Source: Erysipelotrichaceae bacterium (lineage in GTDB: Bacteria; Bacillota_I; Bacilli_A; Erysipelotrichales; Erysipelotrichaceae). Taken from it: a DNA stretch of 10,428 bases. This document shows positions 1-5,579 of the stretch, in pieces. The notes under the pieces were generated by a model, which had not been told where the DNA came from, made no database searches, and saw only the letters and a program-made list of their open reading frames with translations. The position numbers and the translations under genes were made by a program. Position 1 is the stretch's first letter. Each line of letters starts with the position of its first letter. The stretch lies in the NCBI GenBank assembly GCA_900770275.1, contig CAAGJS010000327.1, positions 1 through 10,428 on the forward strand, given 5' to 3'.

Positions 1-431
1 ATGAGATCGATCGTCGTCATCAGCTCCTCATTTTCCGTTTTCTGCGGATTGGGCATGTAGACGCTGCTGCGGTAGAGATCCTGCTGGTACCTGTTCAAAA
101 AGGAAAGAAGCTTATTGATCAGGGCTTCGCTTTCATCCTGATTGATGAAGTGAGAGGCGTGCACCGCGTTGCATAACATCAGAATTTCGGAACGGCTGAA
201 GGTACGGGAGCGCAGGTAGTAGCCTTTGTGCTGATCGTCCCATGTACTGATGTCATAGCCAAAGTTTTGCAGAAGGTTGATGTTGGCGTAGATGGTTCTT
301 CGCTCCGCCTCCAGGTGATAGCTCTTTTCAAGATGGGACATGATATCGGCAACGGAAAGAATATGTTTTTCATCGGAATAGGTTTCCAGTATCTCAAGAA
401 TTGCAAAGGGTAGTTCTTTCTTGTCTGCCAT
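1..431 (-). CDS. WYL-family transcriptional regulator, N-terminal part (cut by window edge)
   Basis: This open frame starts at the ATG at 431-429 and runs off the left edge after 143 complete codons. An AAGGA ribosome binding site lies at 445-441, nine bases from the start. Residues 1-65 look like a winged helix-turn-helix domain: a first helix (LPFAILEILETYSDE), then SVADIMSHLEKSY, then the recognition region AERRTIYANINLLQNFGYDI. The last matches the AERxxIYxDIxxLxxFGxDI pattern of Bacillota HTH/WYL regulators. Residues 66-143 fit the linker region before a WYL domain (FSRSEILMLCNAV, then LINKLLSFLNRY). The WYL domain itself would lie outside the window. Such proteins are usually cytoplasmic DNA-binding regulators sensing a ligand through WYL. 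The gene follows glnN on the same strand but is separated from it by a terminator, so it is probably expressed separately. Family assignment is fairly sure; the target is unknown. Confidence 0.8.
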   Translation of the reverse strand, partial: MADKKELPFAILEILETYSDEKHILSVADIMSHLEKSYHLEAERRTIYANINLLQNFGYDISTWDDQHKGYYLRSRTFSRSEILMLCNAVHASHFINQDESEALINKLLSFLNRYQQDLYRSSVYMPNPQKTENEELMTTIDL

Positions 432-459
432 TGGAGAAGGTCCTTTCTGACTAAGGGAA

Positions 460-498
460 GTATAAAACAAAACAGCACTCTGCCGAAACAGAGTGCTG
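460..498 (-). terminator. Rho-independent terminator of glnN
   Basis: Read on the minus strand, a perfect 10-bp stem (CAGCACTCTG / CAGAGTGCTG, positions 498-489 and 482-473) with a 6-base loop is followed at once by TTTTGTTTTATAC. It lies about 35 bases after the glnN stop and before the WYL gene. The plus-strand reading has no T-tract, so it acts in one direction. Confidence 0.9.
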
Positions 499-531
499 AA
501 GAGGAGGAAACAATATTCAGAGGAGAGAGAA

Positions 532-2622
532 TCAGAGGGAGAATAACATGTCTTCGTAGGTAGGGAACGGATAGTTCTTTTTGGAAGCGTAGACTTCATA
601 GGTATCGAGAACGGCACGGACAGCTTCCATTTCCGGGCAGATAGTGTAATAGAACTCTTTGCCCGTTTCACCATCGGCAGGCTTCTTGGAGAGGGTCGTG
701 AAGTCCTTTTCCAGCTTGTCGGCAGTCTTGACCAGCTCATCCATACTCTTGGACAGCTCGGCGGTGTGCTTTGTCAGATACTTCGGAGCCGCTGCGCCGG
801 CTGCTGCTGCAGTTTCGGCTGCTTCCTTGAGATCTGCGGTCATTGCCGGCAGAATCTGATGATGCACCATCTCGAGCAGCGTACGGACCTCGATACTGAT
901 TGTGGAAATGTACTGTTCCGCATAGATTGCCTTGCGGGCTGCCAGCTCCGACTTCGTATAGACGCCAAGTCTTGTAAACATGTCGACAGTCTTGGGATCT
1001 GCCAGAACTTCGGTCGATTCAACAAAGGAACGAACATTCGGCAGGCCGCGCTTCTCAGCTTCCTTGACCCATGCGTCGGAATAACCGTCGCCAGAGAAGA
1101 GAATACGAGAGTGATCTCTCAGAATGCCGCGGCAGATATCCAGTGCCTTGGAGCGGACATCCTGCAGATACTTGATGCCTTCCAGCTGTTTGGCAATATC
1201 GTTCAGGGCATCGGCCATGACTGTGTTCATGACTGTGTTGACCAGAGCTGCACTCATCGAAGAACCGAGCATACGGAACTCGAAACGGTTGCCGGTGAAG
1301 GCGACCGGCGATGTACGGTTGCGGTCGGAGTTGTCATGCGGAATATAGGCGAGGCCGCTGATCGGCGTAAAGTCAGGAACGGCGTCATCGGCAGATTTGC
1401 CAGGCTTATCTTCCATCAGATCCTTGAGCTGATCCTCAATGTAGGAGCCCAGGTAAATGGAGATGATGGCAGGCGGAGCTTCATTTGCGCCAAGACGATG
1501 ATCGTTGCCAGGGGAGCTTGCGCTCATCCGCAGCAGCAGTGCATTGTCATCAACAGCCTTAATGAAGGCACACAGGAAGACGAGGAAGCGGATGTTTTCG
1601 GAAGGCTTATCGCCCGGAGCGAAGAGGTTTTGCCCATCATCCGTCATGATGGACCAGTTATTATGCTTGCCGGATCCGTTGATGCCATCGAACGGCTTTT
1701 CAGCCAGCAGGCATGCCATGTCATGTTTCTCGGCTTCGCGCTTGAGAATGTCCATGGTCAGCTGGTTCTGGTCGACCGCCATGTTGCAGGAGGCGTAATC
1801 CGGAGCCAGTTCGAACTGTCCCGGAGCGACTTCGTTATGCTCCGTCTTGGCGAAGATGCCAAGCTTCCACAGTTCCTTGTTTACATCCTTCATGAATTCG
1901 CCGACGCTGGTCGGAATGGCACCGAAGTAGTGGTCGCTCAGTTCCTGTCCCTTGGCAGCCGGAGCTCCAAACAGGGTGCGGCCGGTCAGTTTCAGATCCG
2001 GGCGGGCTTCATAATCCTTCTTCGGGATCAGGAAATATTCCTGTTCCAGACCAACATAGGAGTTGCAGGATTTGACGTCCTTGTCACCGAGCAGGTTGAC
2101 GACTTCCGTTGCCGCGGCGCTGAGTGCCTTGACGGACTTCAGCAGCGGGCTCTTGCGGTCCAGCGATTCACCTGTGTAGGAGACAAAGATCGTCGGGATG
2201 CACATGGTGCCGTCCTTGATGAAGACAGGAGATGTGACGTCCCAATAAGTGTAGCCGCGTGCCTCAAAGGTTGCGCGCAGGCCGCCGGACGGGAAACTGG
2301 ACGCATCCGGTTCATCCTTGATCAGGTTCTTTCCGGAGAAATGGGTAATGGCTTCGCCATCAGGTCCCGGGTCAACAAAGGCATTGTGCTTTTCAGCCGT
2401 GGCTCCGGTCAGCGGCTGGAACCAGTGAGTATAGTGGGTAGCGCCATGTTCCAGGGCCCAGCGCTTCATGGCATGAGCGATGGCATCGGCAGTGGTGCGA
2501 TCGAGTGCGCCTTCGTTGGCTACTGTCTTTTTCCATGACATGTAAACCGGCTTCGGCAGCCGCTCTCGCATCTCTTTTTCATCGAATACGAGTGATCCAA
2601 AATCTTCAAACGGTGCTTCCAT
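532..2622 (-). CDS. glnN: Glutamine synthetase type III
   Basis: ATP-dependent ligation of ammonia to glutamate to give glutamine, the main entry of ammonium into organic nitrogen; a soluble cytoplasmic oligomer. The 696-residue length is typical of GSIII (about 700) and much longer than GSI/GSII (350-470). Visible motifs in order: the GSIII-specific block FPSGGLRATFEARGYTYWD at about 110-128; EQEYFLI at 193-199 (metal-binding glutamates); HNEVAPGQFELAP at 262-274; the loop NGSGKHNNWS at 315-324; NRTSPVAFTGNRFEFR at 435-450 (ATP/glutamate-binding arginines); and a C-terminal helical region with an Ala-rich stretch (601-613). All expected catalytic blocks are present. A GAGGGAAG ribosome binding site precedes the ATG. 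The gene is monocistronic, with its own promoter (2649-2677) and terminator (460-498). The palindrome over the -10 and the phased repeats upstream suggest nitrogen-responsive control, which is an inference. Confidence 0.97.
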   Translation of the reverse strand: MEAPFEDFGSLVFDEKEMRERLPKPVYMSWKKTVANEGALDRTTADAIAHAMKRWALEHGATHYTHWFQPLTGATAEKHNAFVDPGPDGEAITHFSGKNLIKDEPDASSFPSGGLRATFEARGYTYWDVTSPVFIKDGTMCIPTIFVSYTGESLDRKSPLLKSVKALSAAATEVVNLLGDKDVKSCNSYVGLEQEYFLIPKKDYEARPDLKLTGRTLFGAPAAKGQELSDHYFGAIPTSVGEFMKDVNKELWKLGIFAKTEHNEVAPGQFELAPDYASCNMAVDQNQLTMDILKREAEKHDMACLLAEKPFDGINGSGKHNNWSIMTDDGQNLFAPGDKPSENIRFLVFLCAFIKAVDDNALLLRMSASSPGNDHRLGANEAPPAIISIYLGSYIEDQLKDLMEDKPGKSADDAVPDFTPISGLAYIPHDNSDRNRTSPVAFTGNRFEFRMLGSSMSAALVNTVMNTVMADALNDIAKQLEGIKYLQDVRSKALDICRGILRDHSRILFSGDGYSDAWVKEAEKRGLPNVRSFVESTEVLADPKTVDMFTRLGVYTKSELAARKAIYAEQYISTISIEVRTLLEMVHHQILPAMTADLKEAAETAAAAGAAAPKYLTKHTAELSKSMDELVKTADKLEKDFTTLSKKPADGETGKEFYYTICPEMEAVRAVLDTYEVYASKKNYPFPTYEDMLFSL

Positions 2623-2639
2623 GTTATCTTCCCTCTTTC

Positions 2640-2669
2640 TTGTTTTCGTTTATAAAACGAATCGAACAA
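2640..2669. promoter_or_regulatory. Interrupted palindrome over the glnN -10 (candidate operator)
   Basis: TTCGTTT (2645-2651) and AAACGAA (2655-2661) are perfect 7-bp inverted arms around ATA. Outer arms TTGTT (2640-2644) and AACAA (2665-2669) extend the symmetry, with a 3-base insertion on one side. The centre sits inside the -10 box, where a bound repressor would block transcription. It does not match the classic GlnR/TnrA site (TGTNA-N7-TNACA). The symmetry is seen; the operator role is inferred. Confidence 0.45.
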
Positions 2670-2677
2670 ACGGTCAA
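2649..2677 (-). promoter_or_regulatory. Promoter of glnN (TTGACC-17-TATAAA)
   Basis: On the minus strand a -35 TTGACC (2677-2672) and a -10 TATAAA (2654-2649) are spaced by exactly 17 bases, a near-consensus sigma-A promoter. The predicted transcript start is near 2642, giving a leader of about 20 bases that contains the GAGGGAAG ribosome binding site. Confidence 0.8.
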
Positions 2678-2789
2678 TGAAAAATTATTCAGAAAATTAT
2701 GAAAATGTTGTTTTCTTCCAAAACTATGAAAAAATATTCATGAAAGCGATAAAAAATCCGAGATTTTGAACAAAAAGTGAAAAATATTG
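2677..2789. repeat. Three near-identical AT-rich motifs about 50 bp apart upstream of glnN
   Basis: ATGAAAAATTATTC (2677-2690), ATGAAAAAATATTC (2726-2739) and GTGAAAAATATTG (2777-2789) share the core TGAAAAA(W)TATT. They begin 49 and 51 bases apart, about five helical turns, so they would face the same side of the DNA. The first abuts the glnN -35. They may be binding sites for a regulator or simply phased A-tracts. In AT-rich DNA a chance origin is possible. Confidence 0.4.
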
Positions 2790-2915
2790 TTCCGGTCTGT
2801 GAGTTTTCCGATGATTTGAGGATTTTAAAAATGTCCGATGGGTAAGGCTGTATCTGTTTTTTCAGACACGATGGAAAAAATCAGCATGTGGAAATTGTGA
2901 ATAAGAGTGTGCCAT
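2690..2915. other. AT-rich divergent intergenic region between glnN and the CHAP gene
   Basis: About 330 bases separate the start codons of the two divergent genes. Apart from the glnN promoter, the phased motifs and the CHAP promoter, I see no gene here. Composition is much more AT-rich than the flanking genes, with many A- and T-tracts (for example at 2727-2734, 2750-2756 and 2856-2861). I looked for a WalR-type direct repeat (TGTWAH-N5-TGTWAH) in front of the hydrolase gene and did not find a clear one. Confidence 0.6.
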
Positions 2916-2947
2916 TTGACAAATTCACATAATTCGTCCGTTATAAT
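2916..2947 (+). promoter_or_regulatory. Promoter of the CHAP hydrolase gene (TTGACA, TATAAT)
   Basis: Perfect -35 (TTGACA, 2916-2921) and -10 (TATAAT, 2942-2947) hexamers are present, but 20 bases apart, longer than the usual 16-18. The predicted transcript start, about 7 bases past the -10, falls on or next to the ATG at 2955. That implies a leaderless transcript. Confidence 0.55.
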
Positions 2948-2954
2948 GTTTACT

Positions 2955-4205
2955 ATGCTGAAAAAATCAACAATTGCTTTATTTGTGGCAGTGTCGGGTT
3001 TGTCACTGGTGCTTACGCCGGTGCATGCGGAAGATCCCGACTATACGGATACCGATTACTGGAATAAGCTGTGTACGCAGACGGACAATCTGACCTCTCA
3101 GCAGCAGGCTTCCTGCTCAGCCTATATCAGTTATGTTGCTTCCAATAACAGTTCGCTGAAGGCACAGATCGATGCGGCCAACGCCAAGAAGGCAGATGTT
3201 GAGAAGAATGTCGAGTCCTATGCGACGCAGCTGTCGGACTACAATACGCAGATTTCGGCACTGAATGATATGATCAGCGATCTGCAGAGTCAGATTTCAA
3301 ATCTCAATACGCAGGCAGAGGATCTGCAGTCGCAGATTGATGCGGCCCAGGTTCAGATCGATCAGAAGCAGGCGGAGATTGATGAACTGAAACAGAAGGT
3401 CGCGACCCGCATGGAACAGCAGCAGGAAACGATGCGGCTCAATTCATACTTTGATGTTCTGACGGGTTCGAAGACGCTGACGGATCTGGTGCGAATTCTG
3501 AATGGGCTTGCGGACATCTCGGAACATGATGATACGACGCTGTCAGAGCTGGACACGGCGGTAAGCGATCTCAATACGATGCAGACATCTTTGCAGACGC
3601 AGATGGATCAGTTGCAGGAGACGCAGGACAATCTTTCCAGCGGTATGGAGGCTCTGAATTCTCAGCAGGCCTCGCTGTTAGCGGCACAGTATCAGACACA
3701 GCTGATCAGGGATACGTACATGACGCAGATGAATGCGACGAACGATGATCTCAATGCGCTGCTGGAAAAGGCAACTGCGACAGCTTCCCCGGATACGAAT
3801 AACAGTTCAAATAATTCCGGTACAAATAACAGTACGGCGACGGCAACTCCTAATTCCGGGGGCGGTTCTACGCCGAATACAACCGGAGGAAACAATCCGT
3901 ATTACGGCGGCTGGGCTAACTGCACCTGGGGCTGCTGGCAGCTGGTCTATGAGACACTTGGAATTTCGCTGCCATGGTTCCCTGGCAACGCGGGCAACTG
4001 GCTTGCGGCGGCACAGGCGCTGGGTTATTCGACCGGCAGTGAGCCGGCCGTCAACTCGATCTACGTCAACTCGCACCATGTTGCGTTTGTAACAGCGGTG
4101 GACGGGGACAGGATCTACGTCAAGGAAGGCAATTATCTTGGCCACTATCATGAGGGCTGGATCTCCAAGACCTATGATGGCTGCATCGGTTATATCTACC
4201 TCTAA
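2955..4205 (+). CDS. Secreted PcsB-like coiled-coil CHAP-domain peptidoglycan hydrolase
   Basis: Probable cell-wall hydrolase (CHAP amidase/endopeptidase fold) exported by Sec and acting outside the membrane, likely in division or wall remodelling as for PcsB. With the ATG at 2955 the protein has 416 residues. A signal peptide starts MLKKSTIALFVAV and ends at VHA|E (cleavage after 25). Coiled coil 1 spans about 60-155 (many Gln/Asp heptads). A hinge, SYFDVLTGSKTLTDLVRIL, lies at 164-182 and resembles that of PcsB proteins. Coiled coil 2 spans about 195-270. A Ser/Thr/Asn/Gly linker (273-313) leads to the CHAP domain (315-416) with probable nucleophile Cys323 (NCTWGCW), His375 (HHVAFV) and the E391-GNY motif. 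I prefer the ATG at 2955 over the GTG at 2907 and the ATG at 2946, because both lie within the promoter and the signal peptide begins cleanly at 2955. No ribosome binding site is visible. In PcsB the coiled coil is controlled by FtsEX; no ftsEX is seen here. Confidence 0.88.
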   Translation: MLKKSTIALFVAVSGLSLVLTPVHAEDPDYTDTDYWNKLCTQTDNLTSQQQASCSAYISYVASNNSSLKAQIDAANAKKADVEKNVESYATQLSDYNTQISALNDMISDLQSQISNLNTQAEDLQSQIDAAQVQIDQKQAEIDELKQKVATRMEQQQETMRLNSYFDVLTGSKTLTDLVRILNGLADISEHDDTTLSELDTAVSDLNTMQTSLQTQMDQLQETQDNLSSGMEALNSQQASLLAAQYQTQLIRDTYMTQMNATNDDLNALLEKATATASPDTNNSSNNSGTNNSTATATPNSGGGSTPNTTGGNNPYYGGWANCTWGCWQLVYETLGISLPWFPGNAGNWLAAAQALGYSTGSEPAVNSIYVNSHHVAFVTAVDGDRIYVKEGNYLGHYHEGWISKTYDGCIGYIYL

Positions 4206-4232
4206 AGCAAATTCTATTCATACGAAGTACAA

Positions 4233-4260
4233 AAAAGCCGCCTGCGGGCGGTTTTCTTTT
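4233..4260 (+). terminator. Rho-independent terminator of the CHAP gene
   Basis: A GC-only stem CCGCC (4238-4242) / GGCGG (4247-4251) with loop TGCG, preceded by an A-run that can extend the pairing, is followed by TTTTCTTTT. It lies about 30 bases after the stop codon. The upstream A-tract means it could also work weakly on the minus strand. Confidence 0.85.
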
Positions 4261-4479
4261 GGCACAATCGATGCAGGAAACTTCCAGGAACTGACTAACG
4301 AAACCGCCAGGTCAGCGCTGATCAGCTCGTGGAAACTTTCTGGACCAGATTCATTATGGCCGGAGAGATGTTCGCTGCGGAGTGGCCACAGTTTCATATG
4401 TTTCACGTCTTAAGAAAGCTTTATGTAAAGTTAATGATTTCTGAATCGAAATTTTATATTTGTCTGCTTATATATAGAC
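4261..4479. other. Region without a recognisable gene
   Basis: About 220 bases between the CHAP terminator and the small peptide gene. Open frames here have no ribosome binding site, and the minus-strand one (from 4406) reads straight through the terminator hairpin. A 10-bp palindrome TCAGCGCTGA (4313-4322), a CTGGACCAG palindrome near 4340, and a short hairpin TGTCT/AGACA (4461-4480) just before the next ribosome binding site are visible. The left half is GC-rich and gene-like in composition, the right half AT-rich and promoter-like, but I could not find a good -35/-10 pair. It may be the leader of the small gene or a decayed gene remnant. Confidence 0.35.
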
Positions 4480-4492
4480 AGGAGGGAAAACT

Positions 4493-4576
4493 ATGGGAAT
4501 CGGAACCGGTATTCTTGCCTGCTCGCTTGTTGTGTTTACGATGATGGGTCTGCTTGATTTTCATGCCCGGTATTAA
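4493..4576 (+). CDS. 27-residue single-span membrane peptide, unknown function
   Basis: A short frame, M-G-I-G-T-G then ILACSLVVFTMMGLL and the polar tail DFHARY, ends at TAA. The consensus ribosome binding site AGGAGG (4480-4485) is placed 7 bases before the ATG, the best site in the window. Residues 3-21 are hydrophobic enough for one membrane-spanning helix. There is no cleavable signal. The gene stands alone, between the CHAP terminator and its own terminator (4630-4653), so it appears to be an independent transcription unit. I do not recognise a family. Possible roles include a small membrane regulator or a type I toxin-like peptide. I saw no convincing antisense promoter that would support the toxin idea. 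Its reality is inferred from the strong ribosome binding site, the clean hydrophobic profile and the following terminator. Confidence 0.55.
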   Translation: MGIGTGILACSLVVFTMMGLLDFHARY

Positions 4577-4629
4577 GATGCCGGCTTAGACCTTTACAAT
4601 CATTATTACTCAATCTATAGAGGATCAGG

Positions 4630-4653
4630 CTGCGGAGAAATCCGCAGTTTTCA
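4630..4653 (+). terminator. Rho-independent terminator of the small membrane peptide gene
   Basis: A perfect 7-bp stem CTGCGGA (4630-4636) / TCCGCAG (4641-4647) with a GAAA tetraloop, followed by TTTTCAAT. It is 53 bases after the peptide gene stop and points the same way. No T-tract occurs on the other strand. Confidence 0.75.
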
Positions 4654-4661
4654 ATAGGATG

Positions 4662-4690
4662 GGTAAAAGAAAACCCTGCACTTGGCAGGG
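4662..4690 (-). terminator. Rho-independent terminator of the yuiD-nfu operon
   Basis: On the minus strand the stem CCCTGC (4690-4685) / GCAGGG (4679-4674), loop of 5, is followed by TTTTCTTTTACCC. It begins 13 bases after the nfu stop and lies back to back with the plus-strand terminator at 4630-4653. Confidence 0.85.
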
Positions 4691-4703
4691 AAATGATTCT
4701 CTC

Positions 4704-5024
4704 TTAGTACCAGGAATAGCTGTCCGGCGTAGCGTTGAGGTCGGGCTCTTCCATCCTGACTTCCTTGACTTCCGGGATTTCATCCATCAGGATTGCCTGA
4801 ACACCCTGGGTCAGGGTTGTATCAATGGCGATACATCCGGCACATGCCCCGAGCATGCGTACGGTTACGACGCCATCCTTGTAGTCGACTAACTGAACGT
4901 CGCCGCCATCGGCCTGAATGTACGGACGAATCTTGTTGATGGTCTTTTCGATCCGTTCCAGAAGGTCAGGGGATACGGCTGGTTCCGTCTCTTTCTTTTC
5001 TTCGTTCTTTACTTCTTCACTCAT
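4704..5024 (-). CDS. NifU C-terminal-domain (Nfu) Fe-S cluster scaffold/carrier protein
   Basis: A cytoplasmic Fe-S carrier that holds a [4Fe-4S] cluster between two subunits and passes it to target apoproteins. It has 106 residues. Residues 1-18 form a charged Glu/Lys-rich tail (MSEEVKNEEKKETEPAVS). The Nfu domain covers about 19-95: LLERIEKTINKIRPYIQADG, then GDVQLVDYKDGVVTVRMLG, then the cluster-binding motif C61-A-G-C64 followed by IAIDTTLTQGVQAIL. The DGGDV and CxxC motifs are intact and the length fits the short Nfu family. An AGAGG ribosome binding site precedes the ATG by 6 bases. The gene is second in an operon, 14 bases after the yuiD-like stop, and ends with its own terminator. No other Fe-S assembly gene is in the window. 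Confidence 0.92.
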   Translation of the reverse strand: MSEEVKNEEKKETEPAVSPDLLERIEKTINKIRPYIQADGGDVQLVDYKDGVVTVRMLGACAGCIAIDTTLTQGVQAILMDEIPEVKEVRMEEPDLNATPDSYSWY

Positions 5025-5038
5025 GGAATGCCTCTTTT

Positions 5039-5494
5039 CTAGATGCAGAAATGGAAGATCAGGGCAATTGCGGCGCCAAGGATCATTCCGCAGAATACTT
5101 CAACCCAGCGATGACCAAGCACATTCTTCAGCTTGATGTTGTAGATCGGATTGATCAGCTGGTTGTTGCTGAGCTTCTGAACATCTTTGACTAATTGTTG
5201 CGTAACTCTCGCGTTTTGTCCACTGTAATACCTCACGTTCGCCGCATCATAGATGACAATGCAGGAGAAGGTGAAGGTGACTGCGAACAGAAGGGAAGAG
5301 AAGCCTTCCTGCAGACCGACCGACAGCGACAGGGCAGTGACCATGGCCGTATGCGACGAAGGCATGCCTCCGGAGTCCTTGCAATGGCTCCAGGACCATT
5401 CTTTATGTACCGCATAGTATGTGATCGGCTTCAGCAGCTGGGCGAGCGCTGCAGCCAGAATTGCTGACCAGAATGGAAACAGTTCGCGACTCAT
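5039..5494 (-). CDS. yuiD: Divergent PAP2 family membrane protein (DUF212, YuiD-like)
   Basis: A small integral membrane protein related to acid phosphatase/vanadium haloperoxidase (PAP2) enzymes; the real substrate of this family is not established. I chose the ATG at 5494 (151 residues) because GGAGGG lies 4 bases before it. The ATG at 5506 would add MEGS and overlap that ribosome binding site. Motifs, numbered from 5494: a first hydrophobic helix (7-27); the PAP2-like block DSGGMPSSHTAMVTALS at 40-56; a helix around 65-83; IYDAANVRYYSGQNA at 81-95; and LKNVLGHRWVEVFCGMILG at 122-140 leading into the last helix. These are the family's hallmark blocks, so the protein looks complete. It leads a two-gene operon with nfu. 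The promoter is the minus-strand half of the divergent element at 5519-5552. Confidence 0.88.
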   Translation of the reverse strand: MSRELFPFWSAILAAALAQLLKPITYYAVHKEWSWSHCKDSGGMPSSHTAMVTALSLSVGLQEGFSSLLFAVTFTFSCIVIYDAANVRYYSGQNARVTQQLVKDVQKLSNNQLINPIYNIKLKNVLGHRWVEVFCGMILGAAIALIFHFCI

Positions 5495-5518
5495 AGATCC
5501 CTCCATATTCTTCCAAGC

Positions 5519-5527
5519 ATTTTAGCA
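5519..5527 (-). promoter_or_regulatory. Extended -10 promoter of the yuiD-nfu operon
   Basis: On the minus strand TGCTAAAAT (5527-5519) is an extended -10 (TGnTAAAAT). No good -35 is seen at the normal distance, which is tolerated by extended -10 promoters. The transcript would start near 5512, just before the GGAGGG site. Confidence 0.55.
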
Positions 5528-5529
5528 TA

Positions 5530-5542
5530 GGCTTGTAAAGCC
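5530..5542. promoter_or_regulatory. Inverted repeat GGCTT-N3-AAGCC between divergent promoters
   Basis: Perfect 5-bp arms (5530-5534 and 5538-5542) are centred at 5536, almost exactly midway between the two divergent -10 boxes (midpoint 5535.5). It is a possible site for a regulator acting on both operons; the role is inferred. Confidence 0.35.
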
Positions 5543-5543
5543 G

Positions 5544-5552
5544 TGATAAAAT
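5544..5552 (+). promoter_or_regulatory. Extended -10 promoter of the S1-pgi cluster
   Basis: TGATAAAAT (5544-5552) is an extended -10, with no clear -35 at 16-18 bases. The predicted transcript start is near 5559, leaving a leader of about 20 bases before the S1 gene. Confidence 0.55.
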
Positions 5553-5579
5553 GAGCCTCGGAAGCGGTCGTAAGCGAAT

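Noticed and set aside
766..2538. A 590-codon open frame on the plus strand antisense to glnN
   Set aside because: It mirrors glnN, whose identity is certain. It has no ribosome binding site, is oddly Cys- and Arg-rich and shows no domain. Long antisense frames are common opposite biased codons.
2907..2954. N-terminal extension of the CHAP protein from the GTG at 2907
   Set aside because: It would place the -35 and -10 boxes inside the coding sequence and bury the signal peptide behind 16 extra residues; no ribosome binding site precedes the GTG.
4218..4406. A 62-codon minus-strand frame in the sparse region
   Set aside because: It reads through the CHAP terminator hairpin, has no convincing ribosome binding site and shows no domain pattern.
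4493..4660. Type I toxin-antitoxin module around the small membrane peptide
   Set aside because: I searched the minus strand for an antisense promoter and found only weak boxes (TATAGA near 4615 with poor spacing), so the toxin idea stays a possibility, not a call.
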